A DNA stretch of 64,000 nt from CAVXJN01 sp963762165. GTDB lineage: Bacteria; Pseudomonadota; Gammaproteobacteria; JASBUN01. The notes below the pieces were generated by a model. It searched no databases, had not been told where the DNA came from, and was given only the letters and a program-made list of their open reading frames with translations. Numbering within the stretch: the first letter of the stretch is position 1; each line of letters opens with the position of its first letter. Positions 17,851 to 26,446 of this stretch are shown here, piece by piece. The DNA is taken from contig CAVXJN010000003.1 in assembly GCA_963762165.1 (NCBI GenBank), positions 1,302,001 to 1,366,000 of the forward strand, written 5' to 3'. Both the position numbers and the translations under genes were made by a program.

Positions 17851-19067
17851 TGAGCAATAAATTCATGTCGTGGGTCGACGCGCGGTTTCCGGCCACCAAG
17901 TTGTGGAACGAGCATCTGGCCGAATATTACGCGCCGAAGAACTTCAATTTCTGGTATTTCTTCGGTTCGCTCGCACTGCTGGTGCTGGTCAACCAGATTC
18001 TCACCGGCGTTTTCCTGACCATGTACTACAAGCCCGATGCGGCGCTCGCGTTCGGGTCGGTCGAATTTATCATGCGGGATGTGCCGTACGGCAATCTGAT
18101 CCGCTACTTGCATTCGACCGGTGCGTCGGCGTTCTTCATTGTCGTCTATCTGCATATGTTCCGAGGCCTGATCTACGGCTCCTATAAAAAGCCGCGGGAG
18201 TTGATCTGGCTGTTCGGCATGTTCATCTACGTGGCGCTGATGGCCGAAGCTTTCATGGGTTATCTATTGCCCTGGGGGCAGATGTCGTACTGGGGCGCGC
18301 AGGTGATCATCTCCTTGTTCGGCGCCATCCCCGGAGTCGGCGACGCTTTGTCCACCTGGATTCGCGGCGACTTCGTGGTGTCCGATGCCACGCTCAATCG
18401 CTTCTTCGCGTTTCACGTCATCGCAGTGCCGATCATCCTGCTGGCGCTGGTAGTAGCGCACGTCATGGCCCTGCATGAAGTCGGATCGAACAATCCAGAT
18501 GGTGTCGAAATCAAGAAGAAGAAAAACGACCGCGGTATTCCGCTGGACGGAATTCCGTTCCATCCGTATTACACGGTCAAGGACATCTGGGGCGTCGCAA
18601 TCTTCCTGATCCTGTTCCTCAGTGTGGTTTTCTTCGTGCCGGAATTCTGGGGCTGGTTCTTGGAGAAGGACAACTTCATACCGGCCGATTCATTGAAGAC
18701 ACCACAGCACATTGTGCCGCTGTGGTACTTCACGCCCTTCTATGCGATTTTGCGCGCTGTACCGAGCAAGTTCGGTGGTGTAGTCGCAATGGGCGCAGCC
18801 ATCGTGGTGATGTTTCTCCTGCCGTGGCTCGATCGCAGCCCGGTGAAGTCGATCCGTTATCGCGGTCCGATCTTCAAGATTGCGCTCGTCATTTTCGTCG
18901 TCAGCTTTGTTGCGCTGGGCTGGCTGGGCACCAAGCCGCCAGAGCCTCTCCTGACCAACCTCGCACGGATTTTCGGCATCCTGTATTTCTTATTCTTCCT
19001 GTTGATGCCGTTCTACACCAGGATGGGTAGAACCAAGCCGGTACCGGAAAGGGTGACGTTCAAATGA
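17847..19067 (+). CDS. petB: Ubiquinol-cytochrome c reductase cytochrome b subunit PetB
   Basis: PetB is the core membrane subunit of complex III and binds both b hemes and the quinone sites. The 406-residue protein has eight hydrophobic helices. Heme ligand histidines are visible in YLHSTGASAFFIVVYLHMFRG-type segment and in FAFHVIAVP...VVAHVMALHEVGSNNP. The PEFWGW segment corresponds to the Qo-site PEWY loop, here with F for the W/Y position. It overlaps petA and petC by 4 bases each. Confidence 0.96.
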   Translation: MMSNKFMSWVDARFPATKLWNEHLAEYYAPKNFNFWYFFGSLALLVLVNQILTGVFLTMYYKPDAALAFGSVEFIMRDVPYGNLIRYLHSTGASAFFIVVYLHMFRGLIYGSYKKPRELIWLFGMFIYVALMAEAFMGYLLPWGQMSYWGAQVIISLFGAIPGVGDALSTWIRGDFVVSDATLNRFFAFHVIAVPIILLALVVAHVMALHEVGSNNPDGVEIKKKKNDRGIPLDGIPFHPYYTVKDIWGVAIFLILFLSVVFFVPEFWGWFLEKDNFIPADSLKTPQHIVPLWYFTPFYAILRAVPSKFGGVVAMGAAIVVMFLLPWLDRSPVKSIRYRGPIFKIALVIFVVSFVALGWLGTKPPEPLLTNLARIFGILYFLFFLLMPFYTRMGRTKPVPERVTFK

Positions 19068-19828
19068 AAAAAATCATTCTGAGTATCGTACTGGCGCTCG
19101 CACCGCTGGTCGTATTGGGCGCAACCGGCGGTGAGTGCGGCCGCGTCCCTTGCCAAAAGGCGGACGTGGACCTGAACAATCTGGCTGCGGTGCAGCGGGG
19201 CGCCAAGTACTTCGTGAATTACTGCATGGGCTGTCATTCAATGAAGTACATGTCCTATGGGCGCCTGGGGCGGGATCTGCAACTCAGTAAGGAACAGGTT
19301 TTCGAAAACCTGTATTTCCCGACAGCTGACGGCAAAAAGAAACTGGCCAACTACATGCACGCGAGCATGACCTCGGATCAGGCGGAAAAGTTTTTCGGCG
19401 TTACGCCGCCGGATCTGACGCTCGCGGCACGAAATCGCGGTCCGGACTGGCTTTACACTTACTTGAAAGCTTTTTACGTCGATAAGGACAAGAAGTTCGG
19501 CGTCAACAACATGGTCTTCAAGGACGTCGGCATGCCGGACGTGCTGTGGTCTCTAGAGGGAATGAAGAAGGCCAATTTCGAACAGATCAAAAAAGAGAAC
19601 GGCGAGACTCATTCCGAATTCAAGGGTTACGAGAAGGTCAGCGACGGCCGGATGAGCGACGTGGAATACGACCGCATGGTTCGCGACCTGGTCACGTTTC
19701 TCGCCTACGCCGGCGAACCGGGTAAGATGGCACATCGGCACCTGGGCGTGTGGGTGCTGCTGTTCCTGGTCATATTCGCCGCGATTGCCTACATGTTGAA
19801 AAAGGAATTCTGGAAGGACGTCCACTGA
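19064..19828 (+). CDS. petC: Ubiquinol-cytochrome c reductase cytochrome c1 subunit PetC
   Basis: PetC is the c-type heme subunit of the bc1 complex. The 254-residue protein has a signal peptide (residues 1-20), one CMGCH heme site at residues 54-58 and a C-terminal membrane anchor (about 225-245, WVLLFLVIFAAIAYML). The start overlaps the petB stop. A GC-rich hairpin lies just downstream (about 19837-19862) but has no T-run, so I do not call it a terminator. Confidence 0.95.
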   Translation: MKKIILSIVLALAPLVVLGATGGECGRVPCQKADVDLNNLAAVQRGAKYFVNYCMGCHSMKYMSYGRLGRDLQLSKEQVFENLYFPTADGKKKLANYMHASMTSDQAEKFFGVTPPDLTLAARNRGPDWLYTYLKAFYVDKDKKFGVNNMVFKDVGMPDVLWSLEGMKKANFEQIKKENGETHSEFKGYEKVSDGRMSDVEYDRMVRDLVTFLAYAGEPGKMAHRHLGVWVLLFLVIFAAIAYMLKKEFWKDVH

Positions 19829-19894
19829 GCCTCCGTCGGGCGGGCTCTCGCAGTCCGCCCGGCAAGCTTCCCGTCCGACGCAGTCGCTTTGCGA

Positions 19895-19900
19895 TATAAT
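19895..19900 (+). promoter_or_regulatory. Putative -10 box upstream of sspA
   Basis: A perfect TATAAT sits 39 bases before the sspA ATG in the 110-base petC-sspA gap. No convincing -35 hexamer is visible at the right spacing. It would allow sspA-sspB to be transcribed separately from petABC. Confidence 0.4.
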
Positions 19901-19938
19901 CCCAGCTTTGTTGTCTGAGTTGAATCGGGAGTACCTCT

Positions 19939-20565
19939 ATGGCACTGATTGCCAATCGCCGTTCGGTGATGACGCTATTTTCGTCCCCCACCGATCCCTA
20001 CTGTCATCGCGCCCGCATCGTGCTCGCGGAGAAAGGCATCACCTATGAGGTCGCAGACGTTGAGCCCGACAGCCTCCCCGAGGATCTTGTCGATCTCAAT
20101 CCGTACAATTCAGTTCCGACTTTGGTCGATCGGGAACTGGTGTTGTACGATTCCCGGGTCATCATGGAATATCTCGACGAACGCTTTCCCCACCCGCCGC
20201 TTATGCCGGTCGATCCAGTGTCGCGTGCGCGCTCGCGGTTGGCGCTGTATCGCATCGACCAGGACTGGTACACCCAGGTGGACGAACTGGAATCGGGCGA
20301 CGAGAAACGCAAGACCAAAGCGCGCAAGGTCCTGCGCGACAGCTTGACCGCAACGGCGGAAGTGTTTGCGGTCAAGCCGTTCTTTCTCAGCGATGAGTTT
20401 TCGCTGGTGGATTGCGCCGTGGCGCCGGTTTTGTGGCGTCTGGATTACTATGGCATCGAGCTTCCCACTCAGGCAAAGGCGGTGCGCCAGTATGCTGACC
20501 GGTTGTTCGATCGCCCGTCCATGCGCGCCAGTCTGTCAAATGCAGAACGGGAAATGCGCGGCTAG
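19939..20565 (+). CDS. sspA: Stringent starvation protein A (GST fold, RNA polymerase-associated)
   Basis: SspA has a glutathione-S-transferase fold without GST activity and binds RNA polymerase to affect stress-related transcription. The 208-residue protein shows the N-terminal thioredoxin-like part (LFSSPTDPYCHRARIVLAEKG) and the NPYNSVPTLVDRELVLYDSRVIMEYL-type region; the conserved surface PLDP-like area is less clear. It follows petABC and precedes sspB, the standard gammaproteobacterial arrangement. Confidence 0.94.
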   Translation: MALIANRRSVMTLFSSPTDPYCHRARIVLAEKGITYEVADVEPDSLPEDLVDLNPYNSVPTLVDRELVLYDSRVIMEYLDERFPHPPLMPVDPVSRARSRLALYRIDQDWYTQVDELESGDEKRKTKARKVLRDSLTATAEVFAVKPFFLSDEFSLVDCAVAPVLWRLDYYGIELPTQAKAVRQYADRLFDRPSMRASLSNAEREMRG

Positions 20566-20667
20566 CGCGGTTTTCCAGCCCGATTCCGCTTCAGGCGTAT
20601 ACGGCAACCGGGTGGCCGGCAGCGGCCCCGGTTTTATCTTTTCTTCCCGATCTCTTATCTTTGCGCT

Positions 20668-21056
20668 ATGACTTCCAGTCGACCATATCTGATCCGGGCA
20701 ATTTACGATTGGGTGGTGGATAACGGCATGACGCCGTATCTGCTGGTCAATGCCGATGAGCAGGGCGTAGTAGTGCCAGTTGAACACGTGCAGCAAGGGC
20801 GGATCGTGCTGAACGTTGCGCCCAGAGCGGTATCCGGCTTGGACGTGGGCAATGACCTGGTCTCCTTTCGGGCCCGTTTTTCCGGCGCCGATATGGCGAT
20901 CAGTTTCCCGGTCGCAGCCGTGCTGGCGATTTATGCGCAAGAAAACGGCCAGGGCATGGCTTTTACCGAAAGGGCGACGGCGACGGCGGCGATGACGGCC
21001 CCTCTGGCTCATCGCCCGACAAACCCAAGCGGCCGACGCTGAAGGTAGTGAAATAA
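20668..21056 (+). CDS. sspB: ClpXP protease specificity-enhancing factor SspB (frameshift before the ClpX-binding tail)
   Basis: SspB delivers ssrA-tagged proteins to ClpXP. The first 101 residues give the normal SspB fold (PYLIRAIYDWVVDNGMTPYLLV, ISFPVAAVLAIYAQENGQGM). After about 20972, in gaaagggcgac, the frame from the ATG runs into an alanine/threonine-rich tail ending at 21042. The other frame instead gives an acidic Gly/Asp linker and ends RPTLKVVK before a TAA at 21054-21056. That ending is the conserved SspB ClpX-docking motif, so one missing base (probably a G) is the likely explanation. I give the end that restores the motif. Confidence 0.85.
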
Positions 21057-21075
21057 CGACGCAACGAGCGTGGCG

Positions 21076-21579
21076 ATGATCGAAATCCTGCAAGGGGACA
21101 TCACCACATTGGCTGTCGACGCTATCGTCAATGCCGCCAACTCAAGCTTACTGGGCGGTGGCGGTGTAGACGGCGCCATACATCGCGCCGCTGGGCCGGA
21201 GCTGCTGGCGGCATGTCGAACGCTGGGCGGGTGCCCCACCGGTGAAGCGCGAATAACGCCGGGATTTGCGTTGCCGGCGAGCTGGGTGATCCATACGGTC
21301 GGCCCGGTCTGGCAGGGGGGCGAAGCAGGCGAACCACAGTTGCTGCGCTCCTGTTACGTCAAATCCCTGCAGCTCGCGTTACGTCACGACGCCAAGCAGG
21401 TTGCATTCCCCGCCATCAGCACCGGCGTCTACGGTTATCCCAAACGCGCGGCGGCGCGCATTGCGTTGGCGGCGATGCGGGAGTTCGAACCGCGGTTTGA
21501 GGCGCTTATAGCGTGCTGTTTCTCGGCCGCTGACGCGCAACTCTACCGCGAGATTCTGGCTGCCGACGAAGGCGTTTGA
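21076..21579 (+). CDS. Macrodomain protein (YmdB-like O-acetyl-ADP-ribose deacetylase)
   Basis: The protein has about 167 residues and is a single macrodomain, binding ADP-ribose derivatives. Hallmarks are the start IEILQGDITTLAVDAIVNAAN, the loop SLLGGGGVDGAIHRAAGPEL and FPAISTGVYGYP near residue 115. The AANxxLxGGGGVDGAIH pattern is that of YmdB/MacroD deacetylases. I prefer the ATG at 21076; a GTG two codons upstream is possible. It begins 20 bases after the restored sspB stop. Confidence 0.88.
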   Translation: MIEILQGDITTLAVDAIVNAANSSLLGGGGVDGAIHRAAGPELLAACRTLGGCPTGEARITPGFALPASWVIHTVGPVWQGGEAGEPQLLRSCYVKSLQLALRHDAKQVAFPAISTGVYGYPKRAAARIALAAMREFEPRFEALIACCFSAADAQLYREILAADEGV

Positions 21580-21603
21580 ATTGTGGCTTCGCGCTGCGCA
21601 CGC

Positions 21604-23013
21604 TCATAAAGGAAACATTTTATCCGGGTTGAGGATCCCCTTGGGATCGAATTGCCCCTTTATGCGCCGCATCAATTCGAGCGTAGCCGGTTCGATTTCC
21701 CGTTGTACGAAATCCCGTTTTTCCAGGCCTACGCCGTGCTCGCCGGAGAGTGTTCCGCGCAAGGATAAAACGAGGTCGAAGACATCGCTCAAACACGCTT
21801 GGGCATTGTCCATTTGTTGGCGATCATCGGGGTCGACCAACAAATTGACGTGGATGTTGCCATTTCCCGCATGCCCGAAATTGACGATCGGGACACCATA
21901 GCGTTCGGACAGCCTCGCCAAGCCATCAATCAACGCCGGAATTTCCGATACCGGCACCACCACGTCCTCATTGATTTTTTTCGGCGCTATGTTGCGTAGC
22001 GCCGGGGACAGCGCCTTGCGCGTCTGCCATAGTTGCGCCGCTTCGTCGCGACTGCGCGCCGCGTCCAGTGACAGCAGACCTTCGCTAGCGGCCGCGTCGG
22101 CAACCGCTTGCGCGGATTGCTCGAGGCACTCCTCGGGCCCGTCCACCTCGATCATGAGCATGGCGCCGGCATCGTGCGGCAGTTCGGTCTGCGCATAGCT
22201 GCGGATCATCTCGATCGCCTTGCCGTCTATGAATTCGAGCGCACATGGGGTCACCGGCGACGCCATGATGCGTGCGACCGCTGCTGCAGCGCTGTGCATG
22301 TCTCGATATACGGCGCGCAGGGTCCGCTTGCCGGCGGGCAGCGGCGTCAGCCGCAGGGTCGCTTCGGTAATGACCGCAAGCGTGCCCTCCGACCCGATCA
22401 GCAGCCGGGTAAGGTCATAGCCGACCACGCCTTTCGAGGTGTATACGCCGGTGCGGATTTCCGTCCCGTCGCCAGTAACGGCACGCAAGCCGAGTGTGTT
22501 CTCGCGCGGTGTACCGTATTTCACCGCCCGCGGGCCGGCCGAATTGTAGGCTAAGTTGCCGCCGACGCTGCAGTAGGCGGCGCTGGTGGGATCGGGCGGC
22601 CAGAAGAAACCGTGAGCCGCGGCGGCGTCCTGCACTTCCTGGTTGGTCACTCCAGGCTCCACCACCATCACCCGGTTGGCGGCATCGACACTTATGATGC
22701 GCCGCATGCGTTCCAGGGTCAGGACCGCGCCGCCCCGGACTGGTACGCTCGCGCCGGTGGTGCCGGTGCCGCGTCCGCGGGCGACCAGCGGTACGTCGAA
22801 TCGATTGCACAAGCGCACCGTATCGCGCACTTGCTCGTGAGTAGTGGCGAACACGACGACGTCGGGCAGCGCATGGCGGCGGCTGTTGTCGTACCCGTAG
22901 GGCCATACGTCGGCCCCGGCGCGGCGGACGTTGTCGGCACCCAAAGATTGGATCAGATGCGCCAGCAAAGGCTCGAGTTGGGGATGTTCTGTCGCGTTCG
23001 CAGCCACGGTCAC
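21604..23013 (-). CDS. FAD-linked oxidase, D-lactate/glycolate dehydrogenase type (GlcD/DLD family)
   Basis: The 469-residue protein has an N-terminal PCMH FAD-binding domain (ARGRGTGTTGASVPVRGGAVL, VEPGVTNQEVQ, GGNLAYNSAGPRAVKYG) and a C-terminal FAD-oxidase domain with the GHAGNGNIHVNLL and SGEHGVGLEKR motifs. This is the family of cytochrome-linked D-lactate dehydrogenase and glycolate oxidase subunit GlcD. GlcE and GlcF partners are not adjacent, which favours a self-contained D-2-hydroxyacid dehydrogenase. The substrate is not decidable from sequence. The gene is convergent with the macrodomain gene. Confidence 0.85.
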   Translation of the reverse strand: MTVAANATEHPQLEPLLAHLIQSLGADNVRRAGADVWPYGYDNSRRHALPDVVVFATTHEQVRDTVRLCNRFDVPLVARGRGTGTTGASVPVRGGAVLTLERMRRIISVDAANRVMVVEPGVTNQEVQDAAAAHGFFWPPDPTSAAYCSVGGNLAYNSAGPRAVKYGTPRENTLGLRAVTGDGTEIRTGVYTSKGVVGYDLTRLLIGSEGTLAVITEATLRLTPLPAGKRTLRAVYRDMHSAAAAVARIMASPVTPCALEFIDGKAIEMIRSYAQTELPHDAGAMLMIEVDGPEECLEQSAQAVADAAASEGLLSLDAARSRDEAAQLWQTRKALSPALRNIAPKKINEDVVVPVSEIPALIDGLARLSERYGVPIVNFGHAGNGNIHVNLLVDPDDRQQMDNAQACLSDVFDLVLSLRGTLSGEHGVGLEKRDFVQREIEPATLELMRRIKGQFDPKGILNPDKMFPL

Positions 23014-23074
23014 GCCTGCAATTCACCAGCGCCAATTGTAGCACCGGGCCGTGGAGCCGGTGCTTCGCTCAAGT

Positions 23075-23659
23075 TCAGCCGGTGTATTCGAAAACCTTGA
23101 CGACGCGCTGTACGCCTTTGATTTGCCGAACCTGATCAACCACTGCGTCGGCTTCAGTCCGGGTCACGAGTCCCATCAGATAGACGGTACCGTTTTCGGT
23201 GTGGACTTTGACCCGGGACGGATCGAAGTTTTCCAGTTTCACCTTCAGCAAGCTCGCTTTGGCTTTCGTGGTAATCCAGGCGTCGCTGGCATGGGAGGCG
23301 AAAGCGCTCGGCGAAGCGATGATGATTTCGTTGTATACCTTGCGCACGTCGCGAATGGCGCGCACTTTTTCTTCCATGCGCTGGCGTACTTGGACGGTCG
23401 GCGCTTCACCGGTCAGCAATACGACACCGTTGTAGCTGATAATGTTGATGTGACTGCCTTCGAAAACGGGATCTTCCTTGCGGGCGGCCATGGCTTTGAT
23501 TTCGATTTCTTGATCCGACACCACCGTGCCGACGGTGCGTCGGTCGTGCGCCGCGGATACCCCTGCGGCGCCGCCGGCGATGACCGCGCCTGCGCAGCCG
23601 CTGACGGTGGCGGCGATCAAGGCGCCCACAAATATCCAACTACTGCTGCGAATCATCAT
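23075..23659 (-). CDS. dolP: BON-domain outer-membrane lipoprotein (DolP/YraP-like)
   Basis: The protein has 194 residues from the ATG at 23659, which has an AGGAG site just upstream. A lipoprotein signal peptide ends with a SGC lipobox (Cys about residue 22). Two BON domains follow, with paired INIISYNGVVLLTGEAP and VKVHTENGTVYLMGLVTRTEAD strands. DolP supports outer-membrane integrity and BAM function at division sites. A longer frame upstream to 23851 has no coding character. The place near yraN/lpoA agrees with the E. coli and Pseudomonas clusters. Confidence 0.9.
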   Translation of the reverse strand: MMIRSSSWIFVGALIAATVSGCAGAVIAGGAAGVSAAHDRRTVGTVVSDQEIEIKAMAARKEDPVFEGSHINIISYNGVVLLTGEAPTVQVRQRMEEKVRAIRDVRKVYNEIIIASPSAFASHASDAWITTKAKASLLKVKLENFDPSRVKVHTENGTVYLMGLVTRTEADAVVDQVRQIKGVQRVVKVFEYTG

Positions 23660-23886
23660 TTGGTCTCCTGAGTACCGTGATGCAGTGTCCATGTTCCATG
23701 TGCGGCTACGGCGGTTTGTGCAACCGGCGTGTTGCCGGACCGCTTTGCGGTGCTGCTCGTACGCGCCGCTCGTAAACGACGACGCTGGACGCCGATGTGA
23801 GTGGTTTGCGGTCTGGCAAAGCTTGCAGTGCCGTGCGCGGATGTTTAGCACGGCGTTACCGCTGTTTCAAATCAACCTATCTGCCC

Positions 23887-24264
23887 TCAAGTTCCGAACG
23901 CATCCGGTATCCAGTCCAATCGGCCGGCGGTAATGGCGACGACGTCGAAACGGCACGGCGAAGCCGTTCGGAACTTCTGCAGATACGTCTGCGCGGCGGT
24001 CACCAGCCGTGCCTGCTTACGCAGGTCGATGGTCGCGGCGGGATCTCCGAAACGGTTGCTGCGGCGAAAGCGGACTTCGACGAATACCAGCGTCGCGCCG
24101 TCGCGCATGATCAAGTCGATTTCGCCGCCGCGGCAACGAAAATTCTTCGCCACCAGTCGCAGGCCGTGGGCGCGCAGATGCGCGCACGCTTGTGCCTCGG
24201 CGCTACTGCCCGCTGCCAGGTGTGGGGGCGGTTGCATTTCCCTCTGGTCGCTCGTCGGTGACAT
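23887..24264 (-). CDS. yraN: YraN family protein (UPF0102, endonuclease-like)
   Basis: The 125-residue protein has the UPF0102 pattern: GSSAEAQACAHLRAHGL, NFRCRGGEIDLIMRD and LVFVEVRFRRSNRFG, resembling a Holliday-junction-resolvase-like nuclease fold with E, D and ExK-type residues. Its biochemical role is unproven. The frame opens with two possible ATGs, at 24264 and 24237; the second overlaps lpoA less and better fits family N-termini. Either way it overlaps the lpoA 3' end, so the two are co-transcribed. Confidence 0.88.
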   Translation of the reverse strand: MSPTSDQREMQPPPHLAAGSSAEAQACAHLRAHGLRLVAKNFRCRGGEIDLIMRDGATLVFVEVRFRRSNRFGDPAATIDLRKQARLVTAAQTYLQKFRTASPCRFDVVAITAGRLDWIPDAFGT

Positions 24265-26197
24265 TTTCCAAACCGGGACCGGGAGTCTCGGCGCCGTTGG
24301 TCATTGGCATGGGAGATTCGATCAAGGTGGCCCGGCCATTCACGTACCGCGCCCACTGCAGATTGCGGTGCACATAGCGGTGCTCATCGAGGTACAAGCT
24401 GCCGGTGACGCCGGGATAGCGCTCGTAAGGTTGCTCACGCAACCAGCCGAGGTAGGGCAGCACCCCGTAGGCATCGATTCCGAGCGCAAACAGTCTGGCG
24501 TAGCGCTGCATCGCCTGCGGCCATGCGGACTGCAGCTGTTGACGCAAATGCGCCGCCTTGTCGTCGGGATTCAGTTCCCAGGGCATGTCGCAAAACATTA
24601 CGCCGTCCATGTCGCGATTGCTTTCCGGGTCGACATCGCCGGTGTACACATGCGATGTCGCATAGACGGGCAGGTCGGCGGCGTGAAAAAACCGCAATTG
24701 CGGCGCGAGCAATCGCGCCTGCAACGGATAGGCCGCAATCATCACGAATTGCGCGTCCTGGCGTCGGCGCGGCTCGAATTGGATGTTGCGGTGGGTAATC
24801 CGGCGCAATTCCTGGAAACGCTGTTCACTGCGGTCGAGATTGAGGAGCCGCTGGATGGGATCGCTGAAATCAGTCTGGCTGGGGTCGTAGGTCTGAGATT
24901 CGAGTACCTGTCCGCCCAGTTGCTGCATGCGCTGTTGCAGGGCGCTCAGGATCCGCGCACCCCAGTCTCCCTGGGGCACCAGAGCCACGGCGCGCTCCAG
25001 GCCTTCGGCGGCAGCCCGTTCCGCGATCTGACGCGCTTCATCCTCCGGCGGCAATCCGAATTGGTAGAAGTTGGCGGGCGCGGGGTCGGCATCGTTCTCG
25101 GTGGTATTGAGCGCCAGCACCGGCACCTGCAGTTCTCCGGCGCGCGCAAGGGTGGATACCAGACGTTTGTCCAGGGGGCCGACGATCGCCTGCGCGCCGT
25201 CGTCCAAGGCACGCTGGTACAGGCTCCAAATGTCGCCGCCAAAGCCGCTGGAGTCATACACGCGTACCGTGTTGGTGGCCCGTTCCGTGCCACGATCGTC
25301 ATAGTAAGCGGCCATGAATCCGTCGCGAATGGCACTGCCGGCGGCGGCGAGGGAGCCCTGCAGCGGCAGTATCAATGCCACCGTGCCGGGGCGGGTGCCC
25401 AGTTTCTCAAGCTGCGCAGTGAGTTGATCGAGAAACTCGCCGTTCGCAGGATGTTGCGGATAGCGGCTCTGCCAACCGGCCAATTGCTGTTGCAGCGTCT
25501 GGAAATCGCGCCCGGCGCGTTTGACGATGGCGGCCAACTCGAGCCAGCCGGTCAGATCGCCCGGTTGCGACGCTGCGAGTAGTTGCTCCAGGGCAGTCGG
25601 CGACAACTGGGAAACGCTGGCCCAGATCGCTTCGCGATTCTGCTGTCGCGCTGCATCGCTTTCCAACATCGGAGCGAGTTGCATGCGGCTGCGCGCCGCT
25701 TCGATATAGTTGCCGCGCATATCGTAGGCTTGGGCGCGAAGCCGCAAAACCTCGGCGTACAGTTCCGCAGGTGCACGCGGTCCGACATCGGCGCTCATGC
25801 GCAATGCCTGATCCGCGTCGCCGCCGGCGAGAGCGAGTTGGGCGCCATATAGAGTCGCGCGCACCCGGTCGTCGGGGCCGAGCGCGTTCTGGTCGATGGT
25901 CGACAAGAGCTGCTGGGCCCTTTGCATCTGCTGCTGTTGCAGCAAAACCCGCACCGCCTGGAGTTGCAGGCCCCCTTTCAGCGGCGGCTGGGATTGCGCC
26001 GCGGCCTGCAAATAGGCATTGATCGCGGCATCGTACTGCCCCTGCGCCTCCAATGCCCGGCCGTCGCTGGCGGCGGCCGCTTGCGGACTGGGGGGCTGCC
26101 GGGTCGGCTGCGGTTGACAGGCGCTCAGCAACAGCAAGCCTGCCAGGCACAGCAATGACAGACGCTTGTGCAATTCAATCCACGAGTTTGTAGACAC
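24203..26197 (-). CDS. lpoA: Outer-membrane lipoprotein activator of PBP1a, LpoA
   Basis: LpoA spans the periplasm and activates the peptidoglycan synthase PBP1a. The protein has about 664 residues. A lipoprotein signal (LLCLAGLLLLSAC) is followed by TPR-like helices (to about residue 270) and then a periplasmic-binding-protein-like C-terminal domain (GTVALILPLQGSLAAAG onward). I chose the GTG at 26197, which has AGGAAGAG about 8 bases upstream; a TTG at 26173 is an alternative. The divergent gene is rsmI, the standard arrangement. Confidence 0.88.
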   Translation of the reverse strand: MSTNSWIELHKRLSLLCLAGLLLLSACQPQPTRQPPSPQAAAASDGRALEAQGQYDAAINAYLQAAAQSQPPLKGGLQLQAVRVLLQQQQMQRAQQLLSTIDQNALGPDDRVRATLYGAQLALAGGDADQALRMSADVGPRAPAELYAEVLRLRAQAYDMRGNYIEAARSRMQLAPMLESDAARQQNREAIWASVSQLSPTALEQLLAASQPGDLTGWLELAAIVKRAGRDFQTLQQQLAGWQSRYPQHPANGEFLDQLTAQLEKLGTRPGTVALILPLQGSLAAAGSAIRDGFMAAYYDDRGTERATNTVRVYDSSGFGGDIWSLYQRALDDGAQAIVGPLDKRLVSTLARAGELQVPVLALNTTENDADPAPANFYQFGLPPEDEARQIAERAAAEGLERAVALVPQGDWGARILSALQQRMQQLGGQVLESQTYDPSQTDFSDPIQRLLNLDRSEQRFQELRRITHRNIQFEPRRRQDAQFVMIAAYPLQARLLAPQLRFFHAADLPVYATSHVYTGDVDPESNRDMDGVMFCDMPWELNPDDKAAHLRQQLQSAWPQAMQRYARLFALGIDAYGVLPYLGWLREQPYERYPGVTGSLYLDEHRYVHRNLQWARYVNGRATLIESPMPMTNGAETPGPGLENVTDERPEGNATAPTPGSGQ

Positions 26198-26446
26198 CGG
26201 GCCAGCTCTTCCTGTCGTTGATTCCCGCGACGGCTTCGGCCACGGGTTGCGTTTCAAACTGATTGACCCGCATTCGGACTGCGATGGTCAGCCGGATTGC
26301 GGTATTCGCCGTCGCCGGTGTGTCCGTTGCCGATCGGCCTTGGCTTGCACGGGGTGATATTCCGATGCAGGATGTAGCGCTGCCGCTTCCGGCGTATTTG
26401 GGCATGCGGCCGCGTAGGCGGCTCAGTATCTTGTTTGGGAACCGAC

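Noticed and set aside
19834..19862. Hairpin after petC as an intrinsic terminator
   Set aside because: The GC stem is imperfect and no T-run follows.
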